Below, piece after piece: positions 1 to 10,165 of a stretch of 64,000 nucleotides of DNA (position 1 is the stretch's first letter; each line of letters opens with the position of its first letter). The notes beneath the pieces are model-generated. The model saw only the letters and a program-made list of their open reading frames with translations, made no database searches and was not told the origin of the DNA. Both the position numbers and the translations under genes were made by a program. The DNA is from Geomicrobium sp. JCM 19039. Its GTDB lineage: Bacteria > Bacillota > Bacilli > Bacillales > Marinococcaceae. The DNA is taken from contig NZ_BAXB01000006.1 in NCBI RefSeq assembly GCF_000698145.1, positions 62,001-126,000 on the forward strand, written 5' to 3'.

Positions 1-485
1 TTCAGCTTGTGCTATTTCTTTGCCGTAATTTAAGGTGTACAGCCAAAATTCTGATTCGTCGTTGTTGCAAATATTCGTTTCAATTTGTTCATAAACGTCT
101 AGTTTTGCTTGTAGAAGCTCCGCCTGCTCCTCTAAATGAGCGACTGCCTGCTTCCTCGTCATTTCGGTTCCAAAAAACAATTTTACGAGCAATTCGTTTT
201 TCACGACACTTGTATCATGAATCGCGTCTCGAGCCACCGATGAAGCATGCGCCTGCCTGCAAGTGTGATCGTGTATTGTTTCTTTTCCGGGGCGCCTTCA
301 GTTCTCACAACCGATTGCGTCGCATACCCCTCCTCGACAAGTACTTTTAATGCAGGATAAATTTGCCCATAACTCATTTTCCAAAAATGTTGAAAGCTCG
401 CATCCATCAAGTTTTTGATCTCGTAACCGGTTTGACAGCCAGTCGTCAAAATGCCAAGAATGATCCATTTCGTTTCCGTTTTCAC
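1..485 (-). CDS. PadR family transcriptional regulator (partial, frameshifted)
   Basis: DNA-binding repressor of the PadR family; such proteins sense small molecules or envelope stress and usually control a neighbouring transporter. The first ~85 residues form the winged helix (GYEIKNLMD, YGQIYPALKVLVEEGY, then the wing ending KKQYTIT). The frame breaks near position 222; one extra C there restores ETPIHDTSVVKNELLVKLFFG-type sequence, the hallmark of the PadR C-terminal dimerisation helices, and reading stays open to the window edge, so the gene is also cut by the window start. The start is GTG at 485, with GGAGGT 6 bases upstream lying in the arm of a large inverted repeat, which suggests autoregulation. 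The break is probably a sequencing error. Confidence 0.8.
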
Positions 486-490
486 TAGCC

Positions 491-536
491 ACCTCCATAT
501 ATCTTTGAGATATGTATCTTAAAGATATATGGAGGT
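491..536. promoter_or_regulatory. 22-bp inverted repeat over the PadR-gene ribosome binding site (putative operator)
   Basis: Two 22-base arms (491-512 and 515-536) are inverted copies with one mismatch around a 2-base centre. The inner part has the form ATATCTTT...AAAGATATAT, an AT-rich dyad of the sort bound by PadR repressors. The left arm contains the complement of the regulator's GGAGGT ribosome binding site, so the same sequence could act as an operator on DNA or fold as a hairpin in RNA. No promoter was identified with confidence. Confidence 0.6.
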
Positions 537-1142
537 TTTGAAAAAGTCAATAAATTTTTTGGGGTGGCTAAAAAAAGACGTTTAAAGAGAGGCGTAGGTG
601 GGGGAAGCGGCTATGAAATTTTTGAAGGAGGAAATGATTAATTTACTTGTTAACATGAAGGGTATATAGGGGCAATCGGATAAGTGCTGGCTATGGGCAG
701 ATTTCCACAGATTGGATCGCTTATTCGGCTAAAATCTTCCCATTGGCCTTACTATGGTAAGATTTCCAGTTTCTAAGGTAAGATTTTCAACTATATACCT
801 CGTAAGACAATGAAAATCCCACCATATCAGATTCCATGGAAAGATTTCTGTGCTATAGGCCGCCGCCTTGGGTCTTGTTTTGCCAATCTTACTCAGTGTC
901 ATCGCATTTCGTTTACAATGAACAGCAACCGAACGTAAAGAGTGAAACGATCGATTCTTCTAAAACAGCCACGTACTCAACTTGCTCACGCAATCGATTG
1001 CGTGAGCAGCATTAAATGGCGGAAATATGAAGGATCTCAGTAATAGATTGCATCGTTTATGTGAGCGTAACTAATAATTTTTTATCGTTGCAGGAAAATG
1101 TCTCACATTGGCGAACTAAATTAGGTATAAAGGAGGGGATTT
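537..1142. other. Gene-free region with degenerate short repeats
   Basis: No coding sequence is supported here. Between about 715 and 885 there are several loose copies, in both orientations, of a motif like GGTAAGATTTTC, bracketed by an inverted GGTATATAG pair near 664 and 794. The 3' part holds a perfect 26-base palindrome (listed separately) and ends with AAAGGAGGGG, the ribosome binding site of the NERD gene. This may be remnants of an inactive repeat element. Confidence 0.4.
983..1008. repeat. Perfect 26-bp palindrome
   Basis: The arm TGCTCACGCAATC is followed directly by its exact reverse complement, with no spacer. It lies 135 bases before the NERD gene. With no loop and no T tract it is not a terminator; a protein-binding dyad (operator or recombination site) fits better, but no partner can be named. 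Confidence 0.7.
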
Positions 1143-2131
1143 ATGATTGATATTGTGAAAGAACTGCGTAAGCCTGAACAAGTTTGGATTTTAGAAGCAT
1201 TATCTCGCAGGGTGCCGCCAGGTGACGCCCGCACTGTTCAGGAGGTAGAAGGAAAACTTCGGCGCGCGCAGGCAGGTTTTGCCGGAGAAAAGCAGCTGTT
1301 TTTTTACCTGCAAAGTTTGGCAGGTAGTGCTCAGACTCATTTGTTGCTCCATAACGTACGCCTCGTAGACGAATCTGCATATCAAATGGATGTCGACGTG
1401 CTCACCACTCGCTATGTGCTCATCCTCGAAGTCAAACACATTCATGGACTCGTTCATTTTGGCGACCATGACCAATTCACGCGCGAAGACAAAAATGTTG
1501 AGATTTTCTCGAACCCCCTTGAGCAGTGTCTACGTCAAGAACGCCTCTTAAAAACCTTTCTTGAATTCCACAACTTACCCGCTCATTTCCCAGTATTCAG
1601 CCGCGTCGTTTTCACATCAAACAAGACAATTTTAAGTGTATCAGAGGTGTGTAAAACAACCATTCGCGAACGCGTTTGGCGCGGCGACGCCGTTTTGTCC
1701 AAAATGAAAGAGTTGAATTATCACCCCAGTCTTGACCAGATCCCAGTAAAAGAAGTGTACCGGCTTGCCCATGTGATGATGCAGCACCATACACCGGCAT
1801 GGTTTAGCCACTTACGCAAAAAGGACTGGCGATCAAAACTCTGCAAAGAGGAGTCTACTGTCGAGATTGTTATAGCTACAACATAATTCGGCAAATAAAC
1901 AATGTTTATTGGATATGCAATAGTTGTGGAGTGAAAGATCGTCGACCTTACGTCCAAAGTTTGCTTGATTATGCAATGCTTATTAGCCCTATCATTACGA
2001 ACCGAGATGCAAGGAGTTTTTTACAACTTGACCACCGTCATTACGTGCAGAGATTATTGAAGGAAGTCTCCGATCGGAGTTCTGGAATTAGAAGAAGCAA
2101 GGAATATGTAATTCAGCTTCCAAAAACATGA
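1143..2131 (+). CDS. NERD domain protein with C-terminal zinc-ribbon-like segment (frameshifted)
   Basis: The NERD (nuclease-related) domain spans roughly residues 35-160; it resembles restriction-type endonuclease folds, with the core ...DVDVLTTRYVLILEVK (conserved D, E and K). The frame is lost near 1850, where GAGGAG needs one more G. In the restored frame the protein continues with two CxxC pairs (YCRDC and ICNSCG) and a C-terminal helical segment (NRDARSFLQLDHRHYVQRLL), the usual layout of the longer Bacillus NERD proteins, about 329 residues in total. ATG follows AAAGGAGGGG. The biochemical role of this family is not established; DNA processing is a prediction. It stands alone upstream of the ribosomal operon. 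Confidence 0.75.
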
Positions 2132-2245
2132 TTTTGCTTCCAAAGTACCTTTGTTTGGAACCAAAATAGCACCCATTTAGGTAATTTCAAGAAATCTGAT
2201 TCCAAACAAAGGTTATCTGGTTCCAAAGTACGGTTATTGGAAGTA
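2118..2245. repeat. Intergenic short inverted and direct repeats
   Basis: The 13-mer CCTTTGTTTGGAA (about 2149) is followed some 40 bases later by its exact reverse complement (about 2201), and TTCCAAAGTAC occurs twice in direct orientation (near 2139 and 2221). There is no T tract, so it is not an obvious terminator. It overlaps the last codons of the NERD gene and otherwise lies in the gap before rpsF; the rest of that gap (to 2397) shows nothing else. Confidence 0.45.
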
Positions 2246-2397
2246 GATGATCAGATCAGGATCACAATATAACTTAGCCCCCGCCCTCCACAACGATCAA
2301 CCCGAAAACACTGCAACCCCCACGAAATAAAAACACCCTGCTTCGTCAATGACGACACAAACCCCATAGCGCCAGTCTAATTCCCTCTTGTGTATTC

Positions 2398-2426
2398 CAC
2401 CTTTTCCTGCTAAAATAGGATATTGC
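2398..2426 (+). promoter_or_regulatory. Putative sigma-A promoter of the rpsF operon
   Basis: TTGTGT (2398-2403) and TAAAAT (2421-2426) are separated by 17 bases, and the -10 is preceded by TGC (extended -10 element). It lies about 90 bases upstream of rpsF, leaving room for the regulatory leader. Confidence 0.6.
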
Positions 2427-2444
2427 GAGTTAAGAAATGGGATT

Positions 2445-2506
2445 GTCCCTTTTTTATAGCTCCTTGCTCTTACACATGTAAGGGCCGTTTAGACCAAAGG
2501 GAGGTG
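2445..2506 (+). promoter_or_regulatory. Possible S6:S18-binding rpsF leader
   Basis: In many bacteria the rpsF mRNA leader binds the S6:S18 complex through a conserved CCG bulge next to a hairpin. Here a hairpin (CTTAC/GTAAG, 2469-2482) is followed at once by GGCCG, and an outer pairing CCCTTT...AAAGGG would enclose it and reach the ribosome binding site AAAGGGAGG. The layout fits the family; the assignment rests on the eye only. Confidence 0.4.
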
Positions 2507-2512
2507 ACTAGA

Positions 2513-2800
2513 ATGCGTAACTACGAGATTCTTTACATTCTTAGCCCACAATTGGATGAAGAGGCTGTGAAAGCGGCGAACGAGCGTTTTCAAAAAGTCC
2601 TTACTGACAATGGTGCTGAAATCACATCTGTTGATGATAAAGGAAGACGTCGTCTTGCTTATGAAATCAACGATTTCACAGAAGGCTATTATGTAATATT
2701 GAAAGTACAAGCTGAAACTGTAGCGGTTAACGAATTTGACCGTCGTGTAAAGCTTACTGATGATGTAATCCGTACACTTGTCGTTCGAGATGACGACTAA
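2513..2800 (+). CDS. rpsF: 30S ribosomal protein S6
   Basis: Small-subunit protein that binds the 16S rRNA platform together with S18. It has 95 residues, the usual length, starting MRNYEILYIL and ending with the acidic tail RDDD; the YEINDFTEGYYV core is typical. An upstream in-frame extension to 2423 is rejected because AAAGGGAGGTG sits just before ATG 2513. First gene of rpsF-ssb-rpsR, the conserved Bacillus order, in which S6 and S18 bracket the single-strand binding protein. Confidence 0.97.
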   Translation: MRNYEILYILSPQLDEEAVKAANERFQKVLTDNGAEITSVDDKGRRRLAYEINDFTEGYYVILKVQAETVAVNEFDRRVKLTDDVIRTLVVRDDD

Positions 2801-2833
2801 TTGAATAGAACAAAATAAAAGGGAGGGTTATGC

Positions 2834-3334
2834 ATGATTAATCGCGTTGTACTTGTCGGCAGACTCACGCACGACCCTGAACTTCGTTATACGCCGAACG
2901 GTGTAGCGGTTGCGAATTTCAGCATTGCTGTTAACCGACCGTTTACGAACCAACAAGGCGAGCGGGAGGCTGATTTTTTTAGTTGCGTCGTTTGGAGAAA
3001 ACAGGCTGAAAATGTTGCGAACTACTTAAAAAAAGGCAGCTTAGCAGGCATTGACGGACGTCTTCAAAGCCGTAGCTTCGAAAATCAAGAAGGCAAGCGC
3101 GTGAAAGTTGTGGAAGTGCAAGCTGAGAGCGTACAGTTTCTGGAGCCCCGTGGCTCACAAAACTCTGGAGGCGGCGGTCGTTATGATCAAGGCGGCGGCT
3201 ACCAAGGTGGAAACCAGTACAATCAAGGTGGCTACAACCAAGAACCGCAACGACAATCATCTAACCTAAATGACGATCCGTTTTCTAATGATGGAAAACC
3301 GATTGATATCTCTGATGACGATCTACCATTCTAA
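2834..3334 (+). CDS. ssb: Single-stranded DNA-binding protein
   Basis: Coats single-stranded DNA in replication, repair and recombination and recruits partners through its tail. 166 residues: the OB fold spans about 1-105 ([36 protein letters not shown]), then a Gly/Gln/Tyr-rich flexible linker ([15 protein letters not shown]) and the acidic C-terminal tip DISDDDLPF that docks partner proteins. Ribosome binding site GGGAGGG before ATG. Between rpsF and rpsR, as in B. subtilis. Confidence 0.97.
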   Translation: MINRVVLVGRLTHDPELRYTPNGVAVANFSIAVNRPFTNQQGEREADFFSCVVWRKQAENVANYLKKGSLAGIDGRLQSRSFENQEGKRVKVVEVQAESVQFLEPRGSQNSGGGGRYDQGGGYQGGNQYNQGGYNQEPQRQSSNLNDDPFSNDGKPIDISDDDLPF

Positions 3335-3354
3335 TATGAAAGGAGCGAGACCAC

Positions 3355-3582
3355 ATGGCACGTCGTAGAGGCAAGCGTAGAAAGGTATGTTATTTCACGG
3401 TAAATAAGATCAAGCGCATTGATTACAAAGATGTGGATCTGCTTCGTAAGTTTGTATCTGAGCGTGGGAAGATTCTTCCACGCCGTGTAACAGGTACTTC
3501 TGCGAAATACCAACGTAAATTGACAATCGCAATTAAGCGTTCCCGTCAAGCAGCACTTCTTCCTTACGCGAAAGAAGTATAA
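3355..3582 (+). CDS. rpsR: 30S ribosomal protein S18
   Basis: Partner of S6 on the 30S platform. 75 residues; the basic start [14 protein letters not shown] and the core [31 protein letters not shown] are diagnostic. The lone Cys is followed by YF with no second CxxC half, so it is probably a zinc-independent form. GAAAGGAGCGAG precedes ATG. Last gene of the operon; a strong terminator follows at 3596. Confidence 0.97.
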   Translation: MARRRGKRRKVCYFTVNKIKRIDYKDVDLLRKFVSERGKILPRRVTGTSAKYQRKLTIAIKRSRQAALLPYAKEV

Positions 3583-3595
3583 GCAGATGACAAGA

Positions 3596-3638
3596 AAGGG
3601 CCATCACCTCCAATCGTATGGAGAGGGTGGCTCTTTTT
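3596..3638 (+). terminator. Rho-independent terminator after rpsR
   Basis: A GC-rich hairpin AGGGCCATCACCTCC / GGAGAGGGTGGCTCT, with a few G-U pairs, is followed by TTTTTC. It closes the rpsF-ssb-rpsR transcript. Confidence 0.8.
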
Positions 3639-3748
3639 CGTCGGAAGATGCACGCCTTTCATTTTATGGGTGAATGGGCTACAATAGATCAGTGAAAGCT
3701 ATCGAATAGAAAAGACTTCGTTAGGCAGATGGGTGGTTACGAAAAGAA

Positions 3749-4690
3749 ATGAATCAGTCACGCAGATTAACTGAAGGCGCAGTGATGGTTGCTGTGTTTG
3801 CAGTTCTTATCGCGCTATTATACATACCGCTTATTGCCCTCTTTACCATATGGTTTTTGCCATTACCTGTTATGATTTATACGGTTCGACACGGTGCAAA
3901 ACCGGGTTTGATCGTGCTCGTTGTTGCAGCGCTCGTCAGTTTCCTCATCGGTTCGGTATTGGCACTTCCAGCCATCCTTATTTTTGGTATCGGCGGGTAT
4001 GTGACCGGATTGAGTTATGCACGAGGCAAAGGGCCATTTCAAACGCTGTTTGCAGGTAGTGTAAGTTATGTACTATCAATCATCGTATTTTTTGTTTTCT
4101 CGAACCTCGTTCTTCAAGTGCATCCATTTGAAGCGATGGTCGACATTATGATTGAATCGACGAATTCGGCGGAGCAGTTGATTACGGCTGTTGGCGCTGA
4201 TGTAAATGAAGAAGCTCTCACGCTATATCGTGAAATGGCACAGATGATTCCACAATACTCAGCGCTCATCATGATTTTTACCGGAGTTGTGTTTGCGTTT
4301 TTAACGCAAGTTGTCGCTCATCCGATTTTACGCCGTTTTGTTAAAGGGAATTTTGGATTTCCCCCGCTTCGTACGTGGTCTTTGCCGACATTTTTCATTT
4401 GGGTATATTTGATCGGGATTGTATTTAGGTTAATTAGTTATAGTGATCCAGGGTCGGGGCTTTACACCTTTATGCAAAATGTATCTCCGATCCTTGAAGC
4501 TGCCATGATTATTCAAGGTGCAGCGGTCATGTTCTACTTTGCGCATGTGAAGAATATTTCTAGAGCGTTTCCGATTCTCATTTTAGTGTCGATTCTATTG
4601 GTACCATTTGTTGGTTTCCTTGTCAGAATGCTAGGGATTATTGATCTCGGTTTTGATTTGCGGAGTCGCATTAAGTCTGATAAGAAGTAG
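3749..4690 (+). CDS. yybS: YybS family (DUF2232) integral membrane protein
   Basis: Polytopic membrane protein of 313 residues with about eight hydrophobic segments, beginning near residue 10 (AVMVAVFAVLIALLYIPLIA) and ending near 300. The biochemical role is unknown; its constant position between rpsR and gdpP in Bacillales is the best identification. Three bases separate its stop from the TTG that opens the longest gdpP frame, so the two are co-transcribed. A TACAAT box about 65 bases upstream may be its -10 element. Confidence 0.85.
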   Translation: MNQSRRLTEGAVMVAVFAVLIALLYIPLIALFTIWFLPLPVMIYTVRHGAKPGLIVLVVAALVSFLIGSVLALPAILIFGIGGYVTGLSYARGKGPFQTLFAGSVSYVLSIIVFFVFSNLVLQVHPFEAMVDIMIESTNSAEQLITAVGADVNEEALTLYREMAQMIPQYSALIMIFTGVVFAFLTQVVAHPILRRFVKGNFGFPPLRTWSLPTFFIWVYLIGIVFRLISYSDPGSGLYTFMQNVSPILEAAMIIQGAAVMFYFAHVKNISRAFPILILVSILLVPFVGFLVRMLGIIDLGFDLRSRIKSDKK

Positions 4691-4702
4691 GGGTTGATCA
4701 GT

Positions 4703-6670
4703 TTGCCCAAAGTCACACATTATAAATGGTACTTGTATCCGACCATCCTTTTATTTGTGGCACTAACGTTCAGTGTTACCGCTTTGTTATTTTACCAATG
4801 GATTCTAGCTGTTGTTGGATATGTAGTCATTCTTCTTCTTGGGGTCTTGTACTATTATATCCAATCCAATTATCGAAAAGAGCTCGGACAGTACATCTCA
4901 ACGTTGTCTCACCGTGTAAATCGAGCCGGTGAAGAGGCAGTGACGAATCTACCAGTAGGAATTATCCTTTATGATCAAAACTACAACATTCAATGGGTGA
5001 ATCCGTATATCCATGACTTGCTGCCAGAAGAATACCTCGGACAGCCGTTGTCGATTATCTCGTCAGAGTTGCCCATTCTATTAGAAGATAAAAATCAGGA
5101 ACACCGGCTAAAGCTAGGTGATCTTGAGCATTACGTATACGAGCGACCGAATGAACGGCTTCTCTATTTCTTTGATATGACCGAGACTGTTGAAACGAAA
5201 GAGCGTTACAACGAAGAGAAAACGGTCATTGGCATTATTTTTCTCGATAATTATGACGAAGTCACGCAAAGCCTTGAAGATCAAGTAACGAGCTCTCTAC
5301 GAAACAAAGTTGTAGGCTTATTGAATCAATGGGCAAATGAACATGATATTTTGTTACGAAGTACCGATGATGACCGGTTTGTCGCTGTTTTTAATCAGCG
5401 TGCATTATCAGAGATTGAAACGAATCAATTTCAAATCATTGATCAAATTCGCGAAGAAACGTCCAAAGATCAAGTGTCTCTCACACTAAGCATCGGTATT
5501 GGAACAGGAGAGCGGACGATGCGTGAACTCGGCTCTCTCGCCCAGTCTTCGCTTGACCTTGCGTTAGGTCGTGGTGGTGATCAAGTGGCGATTAAGGAAA
5601 AGAGTGGTCAAGTTCGTTTCTACGGAGGCAAAACAAATGCCGTTGAAAAACGAACGCGCGTGCGTGCACGTGTAATTTCTCATGCGTTACGTGATTTTGT
5701 TCGGGAAAGTAACCAAGTGATTGTCATGGGCCATAAAACGCCAGATATGGATGCGATTGGTGCGAGTATTGGTGTATTGAAAGTGGCTGAAGTGAATGAT
5801 AAAGACGCCTATATTGTTGTTGACAATGAAAATGTAAGCCCCGATGTGCAAAAGCTCATGGATGAAGTGGAAAATCACGAATATTTATGGTCGCGATTCA
5901 TTTCTCCAGCTGAAGCGTTAGAACAACTTACAAAGCAAACGTTGCTCGTTGTTGTGGATACGCACAAACCGTCGCTCGTTATTGAGCCGAAGTTGTTGGA
6001 ACGAGTGCACCGGGTCGTTGTGCTTGATCATCACCGTCGAGGTGAGGAATTTATTGAAAATCCTGCTCTTGTATACATGGAGCCCTATGCTTCATCGGCT
6101 TCAGAACTTGTTACCGAGCTTCTTGAATACCAGCCGAACAAAGTGAAGATGGACGCCCTTGAAGCGACTGCCATGCTAGCCGGGATGATGGTCGACACGA
6201 AGCATTTCAGCATTCGCACAGGTTCACGTACGTTTGAAGCGGCATCTTACCTAAAAGCGAACGGTGCCGACACAACAGCCGTTCAATTGCTCTTAAAAGA
6301 GGACTTAGAGAACTATAATGAAAGGTCTAAGCTCATTTCCCGTTCCGTGATTTATGGAAATGGCATGGCGATTGCGCGTGGTGAGGAGGGTCAGAGCTAT
6401 CATCAAGTGCTCATTGCCCAAGCGGCTGACACACTTCTCACAATGAATGATGTGAGGGCATCGTTTGTCATCTCTTATCGTTCGGATGGACGGTTAAGCG
6501 TAAGCGCCCGGTCATTAGGAGATGTGAACGTACAGGTTATTATGGAGAAGCTGGGCGGTGGAGGTCATCTCACAAATGCCGCGACACAAATGGACGACAC
6601 CACACTTCTTGAAGCTGAAAGCATGCTTAAAGAAGCCATTGATCAATATTTAGGAGGGACATCAAAGTGA
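4703..6670 (+). CDS. gdpP: Cyclic-di-AMP phosphodiesterase GdpP
   Basis: Membrane-bound enzyme that hydrolyses c-di-AMP to pApA and so sets potassium/osmolyte balance and wall stress responses. About 655 residues (B. subtilis GdpP has 659): two membrane helices (~10-55), a PAS domain (~80-150), a degenerate GGDEF domain (~170-300), a DHH domain with [19 protein letters not shown] and VLDHHRRG, and DHHA1 ending [13 protein letters not shown]. All metal-binding DHH residues are present. The TTG at 4703 is favoured over the TTG at 4694 because AGGGG stands 8 bases before it. It overlaps rplI by 4 bases (GTGA). Confidence 0.95.
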   Translation: MPKVTHYKWYLYPTILLFVALTFSVTALLFYQWILAVVGYVVILLLGVLYYYIQSNYRKELGQYISTLSHRVNRAGEEAVTNLPVGIILYDQNYNIQWVNPYIHDLLPEEYLGQPLSIISSELPILLEDKNQEHRLKLGDLEHYVYERPNERLLYFFDMTETVETKERYNEEKTVIGIIFLDNYDEVTQSLEDQVTSSLRNKVVGLLNQWANEHDILLRSTDDDRFVAVFNQRALSEIETNQFQIIDQIREETSKDQVSLTLSIGIGTGERTMRELGSLAQSSLDLALGRGGDQVAIKEKSGQVRFYGGKTNAVEKRTRVRARVISHALRDFVRESNQVIVMGHKTPDMDAIGASIGVLKVAEVNDKDAYIVVDNENVSPDVQKLMDEVENHEYLWSRFISPAEALEQLTKQTLLVVVDTHKPSLVIEPKLLERVHRVVVLDHHRRGEEFIENPALVYMEPYASSASELVTELLEYQPNKVKMDALEATAMLAGMMVDTKHFSIRTGSRTFEAASYLKANGADTTAVQLLLKEDLENYNERSKLISRSVIYGNGMAIARGEEGQSYHQVLIAQAADTLLTMNDVRASFVISYRSDGRLSVSARSLGDVNVQVIMEKLGGGGHLTNAATQMDDTTLLEAESMLKEAIDQYLGGTSK

Positions 6671-7113
6671 AAGTCATTCTTAATCAAGACGTAAAAGGAC
6701 AAGGGAAGAAAGGCGAGGTTAAAGACGTATCCGAAGGGTATGCTCGTAACTTCCTCTTAAAAAATAATTTGGCAGTGGAAGCCTCATCAGGCAACCTTAA
6801 AGACCTTAAAGCAAAGAAACAAAGCGATGACAAAAAGGTTGAGGAAGAAAGGCAAGCTGCTGAGGAAATGAAGCAGAAAATGGAAGCGACAGACATTGAG
6901 ATGACGGCAAAAGCGGGTGAGGGTGGACGGCTATTTGGAGCGGTTTCGACGAAGCAAATCAATGAAGCCTTGAAAAATAAAGGCTTTAAAGTCGACAAAA
7001 GAAAGATTGAACTTAATGATCCGATTCGCACGCTCGGCGTCACGAAAGTGCCAATTAAGATTCACCCGGAAGTCATTGCTACGGTTAATATCCACGTAAA
7101 AGAACAAAAGTGA
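6667..7113 (+). CDS. rplI: 50S ribosomal protein L9
   Basis: Large-subunit protein bound to 23S rRNA near the L1 stalk; helps limit frame slippage. 148 residues, usual length: N-terminal domain [32 protein letters not shown], the long connecting helix rich in Lys/Glu (50-75), and a C-terminal domain with [15 protein letters not shown] start inside the gdpP stop codon (4-base overlap) shows translational coupling. Confidence 0.97.
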   Translation: MKVILNQDVKGQGKKGEVKDVSEGYARNFLLKNNLAVEASSGNLKDLKAKKQSDDKKVEEERQAAEEMKQKMEATDIEMTAKAGEGGRLFGAVSTKQINEALKNKGFKVDKRKIELNDPIRTLGVTKVPIKIHPEVIATVNIHVKEQK

Positions 7114-7142
7114 AGTGAGAAACAGAGGAAGGAGGGGTTACA

Positions 7143-8504
7143 GTGTCCGAACAATGGCAGGAAGACCGATTGCCACCACAAAATATTGAAGCTGAGCAAG
7201 CGGTTCTCGGCGCAATATTTCTGGAAGAAGAGTCACTCGTAGCCGCCTCAGAACGGTTGCGCCCGGAAGATTTTTACCGGGCGTCACATCAGCGAATTTT
7301 TGAAGCGATGGTTGAGTTATCTGATAAAGGGGAGCCTGTCGACCTCGTTACGGTAACATCAGAGCTTCAAGATCGTCATTGGCTTGAAGAAGCAGGTGGC
7401 GTCTCTTATTTGACCGACCTTGCCAATGCGGTCCCGACAGCTTCCAACGTGTCTCATTATTCGCGGGTCGTTGAAGAAAAGTCGTTATTACGCCGCCTCA
7501 TTCGTACAGCGACTTCTATTGCATCGGATGGTTATGAATCCGACCACGAAGTTGATGATGTGTTAAGTGATGCGGAGCGCATGATTTTGGAAGTCTCCAA
7601 CCGGAGAACGTCAGGCGCATTTGTGTCCATTAAAGATGTGCTGATGGAGACGTATGACAACATTGAAATGTTACAAGGACGTGGGGATGCCCTCACCGGG
7701 GTCTCCAGCGGTTTTCAAGACTTGGACCGGATGACAGCAGGCTTTCAAAGAAGTGACCTCATTATCGTTGCTGCAAGACCGTCAATGGGGAAAACGGCTT
7801 TTGCTTTAAACATTGCCCAAAACATTGCAACGAAAAGCGATGAAAATGTTGCGATCTTTAGTTTGGAGATGGGAGCATCCCAGCTCGTACAGCGGATGCT
7901 CTGCGCCGAAGGGAACATTGACGGGACTCGTCTGCGTACCGGTCAACTCATTGAAGAAGATTGGGAGAAGTTGGCGATGGCGATGGGCTCCCTTTCTCGA
8001 GCAGGCATTTATATCGATGATTCCCCAGGAATTACAGTCGCTGATATTCGCGCAAAATGTCGCCGACTCAAGCAAGAGCGCGGGCTTGGGATGATCTTAA
8101 TTGATTATTTACAGCTCATCCAAGGCCGTGGCACAGAAAGCCGCCAACAAGAAGTTTCTGAGATCTCAAGGAACTTAAAAGCAATCGCGAGAGAACTAGA
8201 CGTGCCTGTCATCGCGCTATCTCAGCTATCCAGAAGTGTGGAATCGAGACAGGATAAACGACCGATGATGAGCGACTTGAGAGAATCAGGAAGTATTGAG
8301 CAAGATGCTGATATTGTTTCTTTTTTATTTCGAGAAGACTATTACGATCACGACGCAGAAAATCAGAATATGATCGAAATTATTATCGCGAAACAACGTA
8401 ACGGTCCGGTAGGCAGTGTGGAGCTTGCGTTTATTAAAGAATACAATAAATTCGTCAACCTAGACCGAAGGCACGACGAAAATATGGCGCCCCCTGGGGC
8501 TTAG
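7143..8504 (+). CDS. dnaC: Replicative DNA helicase (DnaB-type)
   Basis: Hexameric 5'-3' helicase at the replication fork (called DnaC in B. subtilis, DnaB elsewhere). 453 residues: N-terminal primase-binding domain (PPQNIEAEQAVLGA, ~10-110), linker, RecA-like ATPase with Walker A ARPSMGKT (~211-218), Walker B MILIDYLQLI, and SQLSRSVESR. No intein and no frame break. GTG start preceded by GGAGGGG. Second part of the gdpP-rplI-dnaC transcript; a strong terminator begins at its stop codon. Confidence 0.97.
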   Translation: MSEQWQEDRLPPQNIEAEQAVLGAIFLEEESLVAASERLRPEDFYRASHQRIFEAMVELSDKGEPVDLVTVTSELQDRHWLEEAGGVSYLTDLANAVPTASNVSHYSRVVEEKSLLRRLIRTATSIASDGYESDHEVDDVLSDAERMILEVSNRRTSGAFVSIKDVLMETYDNIEMLQGRGDALTGVSSGFQDLDRMTAGFQRSDLIIVAARPSMGKTAFALNIAQNIATKSDENVAIFSLEMGASQLVQRMLCAEGNIDGTRLRTGQLIEEDWEKLAMAMGSLSRAGIYIDDSPGITVADIRAKCRRLKQERGLGMILIDYLQLIQGRGTESRQQEVSEISRNLKAIARELDVPVIALSQLSRSVESRQDKRPMMSDLRESGSIEQDADIVSFLFREDYYDHDAENQNMIEIIIAKQRNGPVGSVELAFIKEYNKFVNLDRRHDENMAPPGA

Positions 8505-8530
8505 CGAAGAGTTCAGCTCTTCGCTTTTTT
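8504..8530 (+). terminator. Rho-independent terminator after dnaC
   Basis: Perfect 8-bp stem GCGAAGAG / CTCTTCGC with loop TTCAG, followed by six T. Confidence 0.92.
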
Positions 8531-8588
8531 ATGTTGCCGATCCGTCTGGCAACGCTGTAATACGAATGAATATATGTATTTATAAATT

Positions 8589-8633
8589 AATGTTCGGATT
8601 TACTTTGACCTATTCGGGTTATTTTGCTAAAAT
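8589..8633 (+). promoter_or_regulatory. purA promoter with PurR box
   Basis: AATGTTCGGATTT (8589-8601) is an exact reverse-complement match to the B. subtilis PurBox consensus AWWWCCGAACWWT. It abuts a sigma-A promoter: TTGACC (8605-8610), 17 bases, TAAAAT (8628-8633) preceded by TGC. Two weaker TTCGG cores follow near 8612 and 8638; PurR sites normally come as inverted pairs and the second half is not clear-cut. Adenine/PRPP control of purA through PurR is known in B. subtilis and is inferred here. Confidence 0.6.
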
Positions 8634-8660
8634 GAACTTCGGTAAACGTATAAATAATGA

Positions 8661-9978
<1,318 letters not shown>

Positions 9979-9989
9979 CAATCGTTTAC

Positions 9990-10026
9990 ATACATCTCAT
10001 AGACGGGTCTATGGGGTGTATTTTCT
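9990..10026 (+). terminator. Terminator after purA
   Basis: Hairpin TACATCTCATAGAC / TCTATGGGGTGTA (two G-T pairs) with loop GGG, followed by TTTTC. Confidence 0.75.
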
Positions 10027-10165
10027 TATAGAGTTGTTTTTGTGTCAGAATGTTCTGTTTGGTTTATACTGAGAGTAAGAGTGGTTGGTCTACTATTTTA
10101 AAGTTTCTTTTTAGGGTGATATAGGGTAAAGCGTTACAAACAACAAGAAAGCGAGGGGCAACGGT

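Noticed and set aside
9-350. 113-residue plus-strand frame at the window start
   Set aside because: It is antisense to the PadR-type gene, has no start signal and no recognisable sequence.
10036-10052. LexA/SOS-type box before the aldehyde dehydrogenase (CAGAATGTTCTG)
   Set aside because: It does not match the Bacillus LexA consensus CGAAC-N4-GTTCG; at most an unidentified operator.
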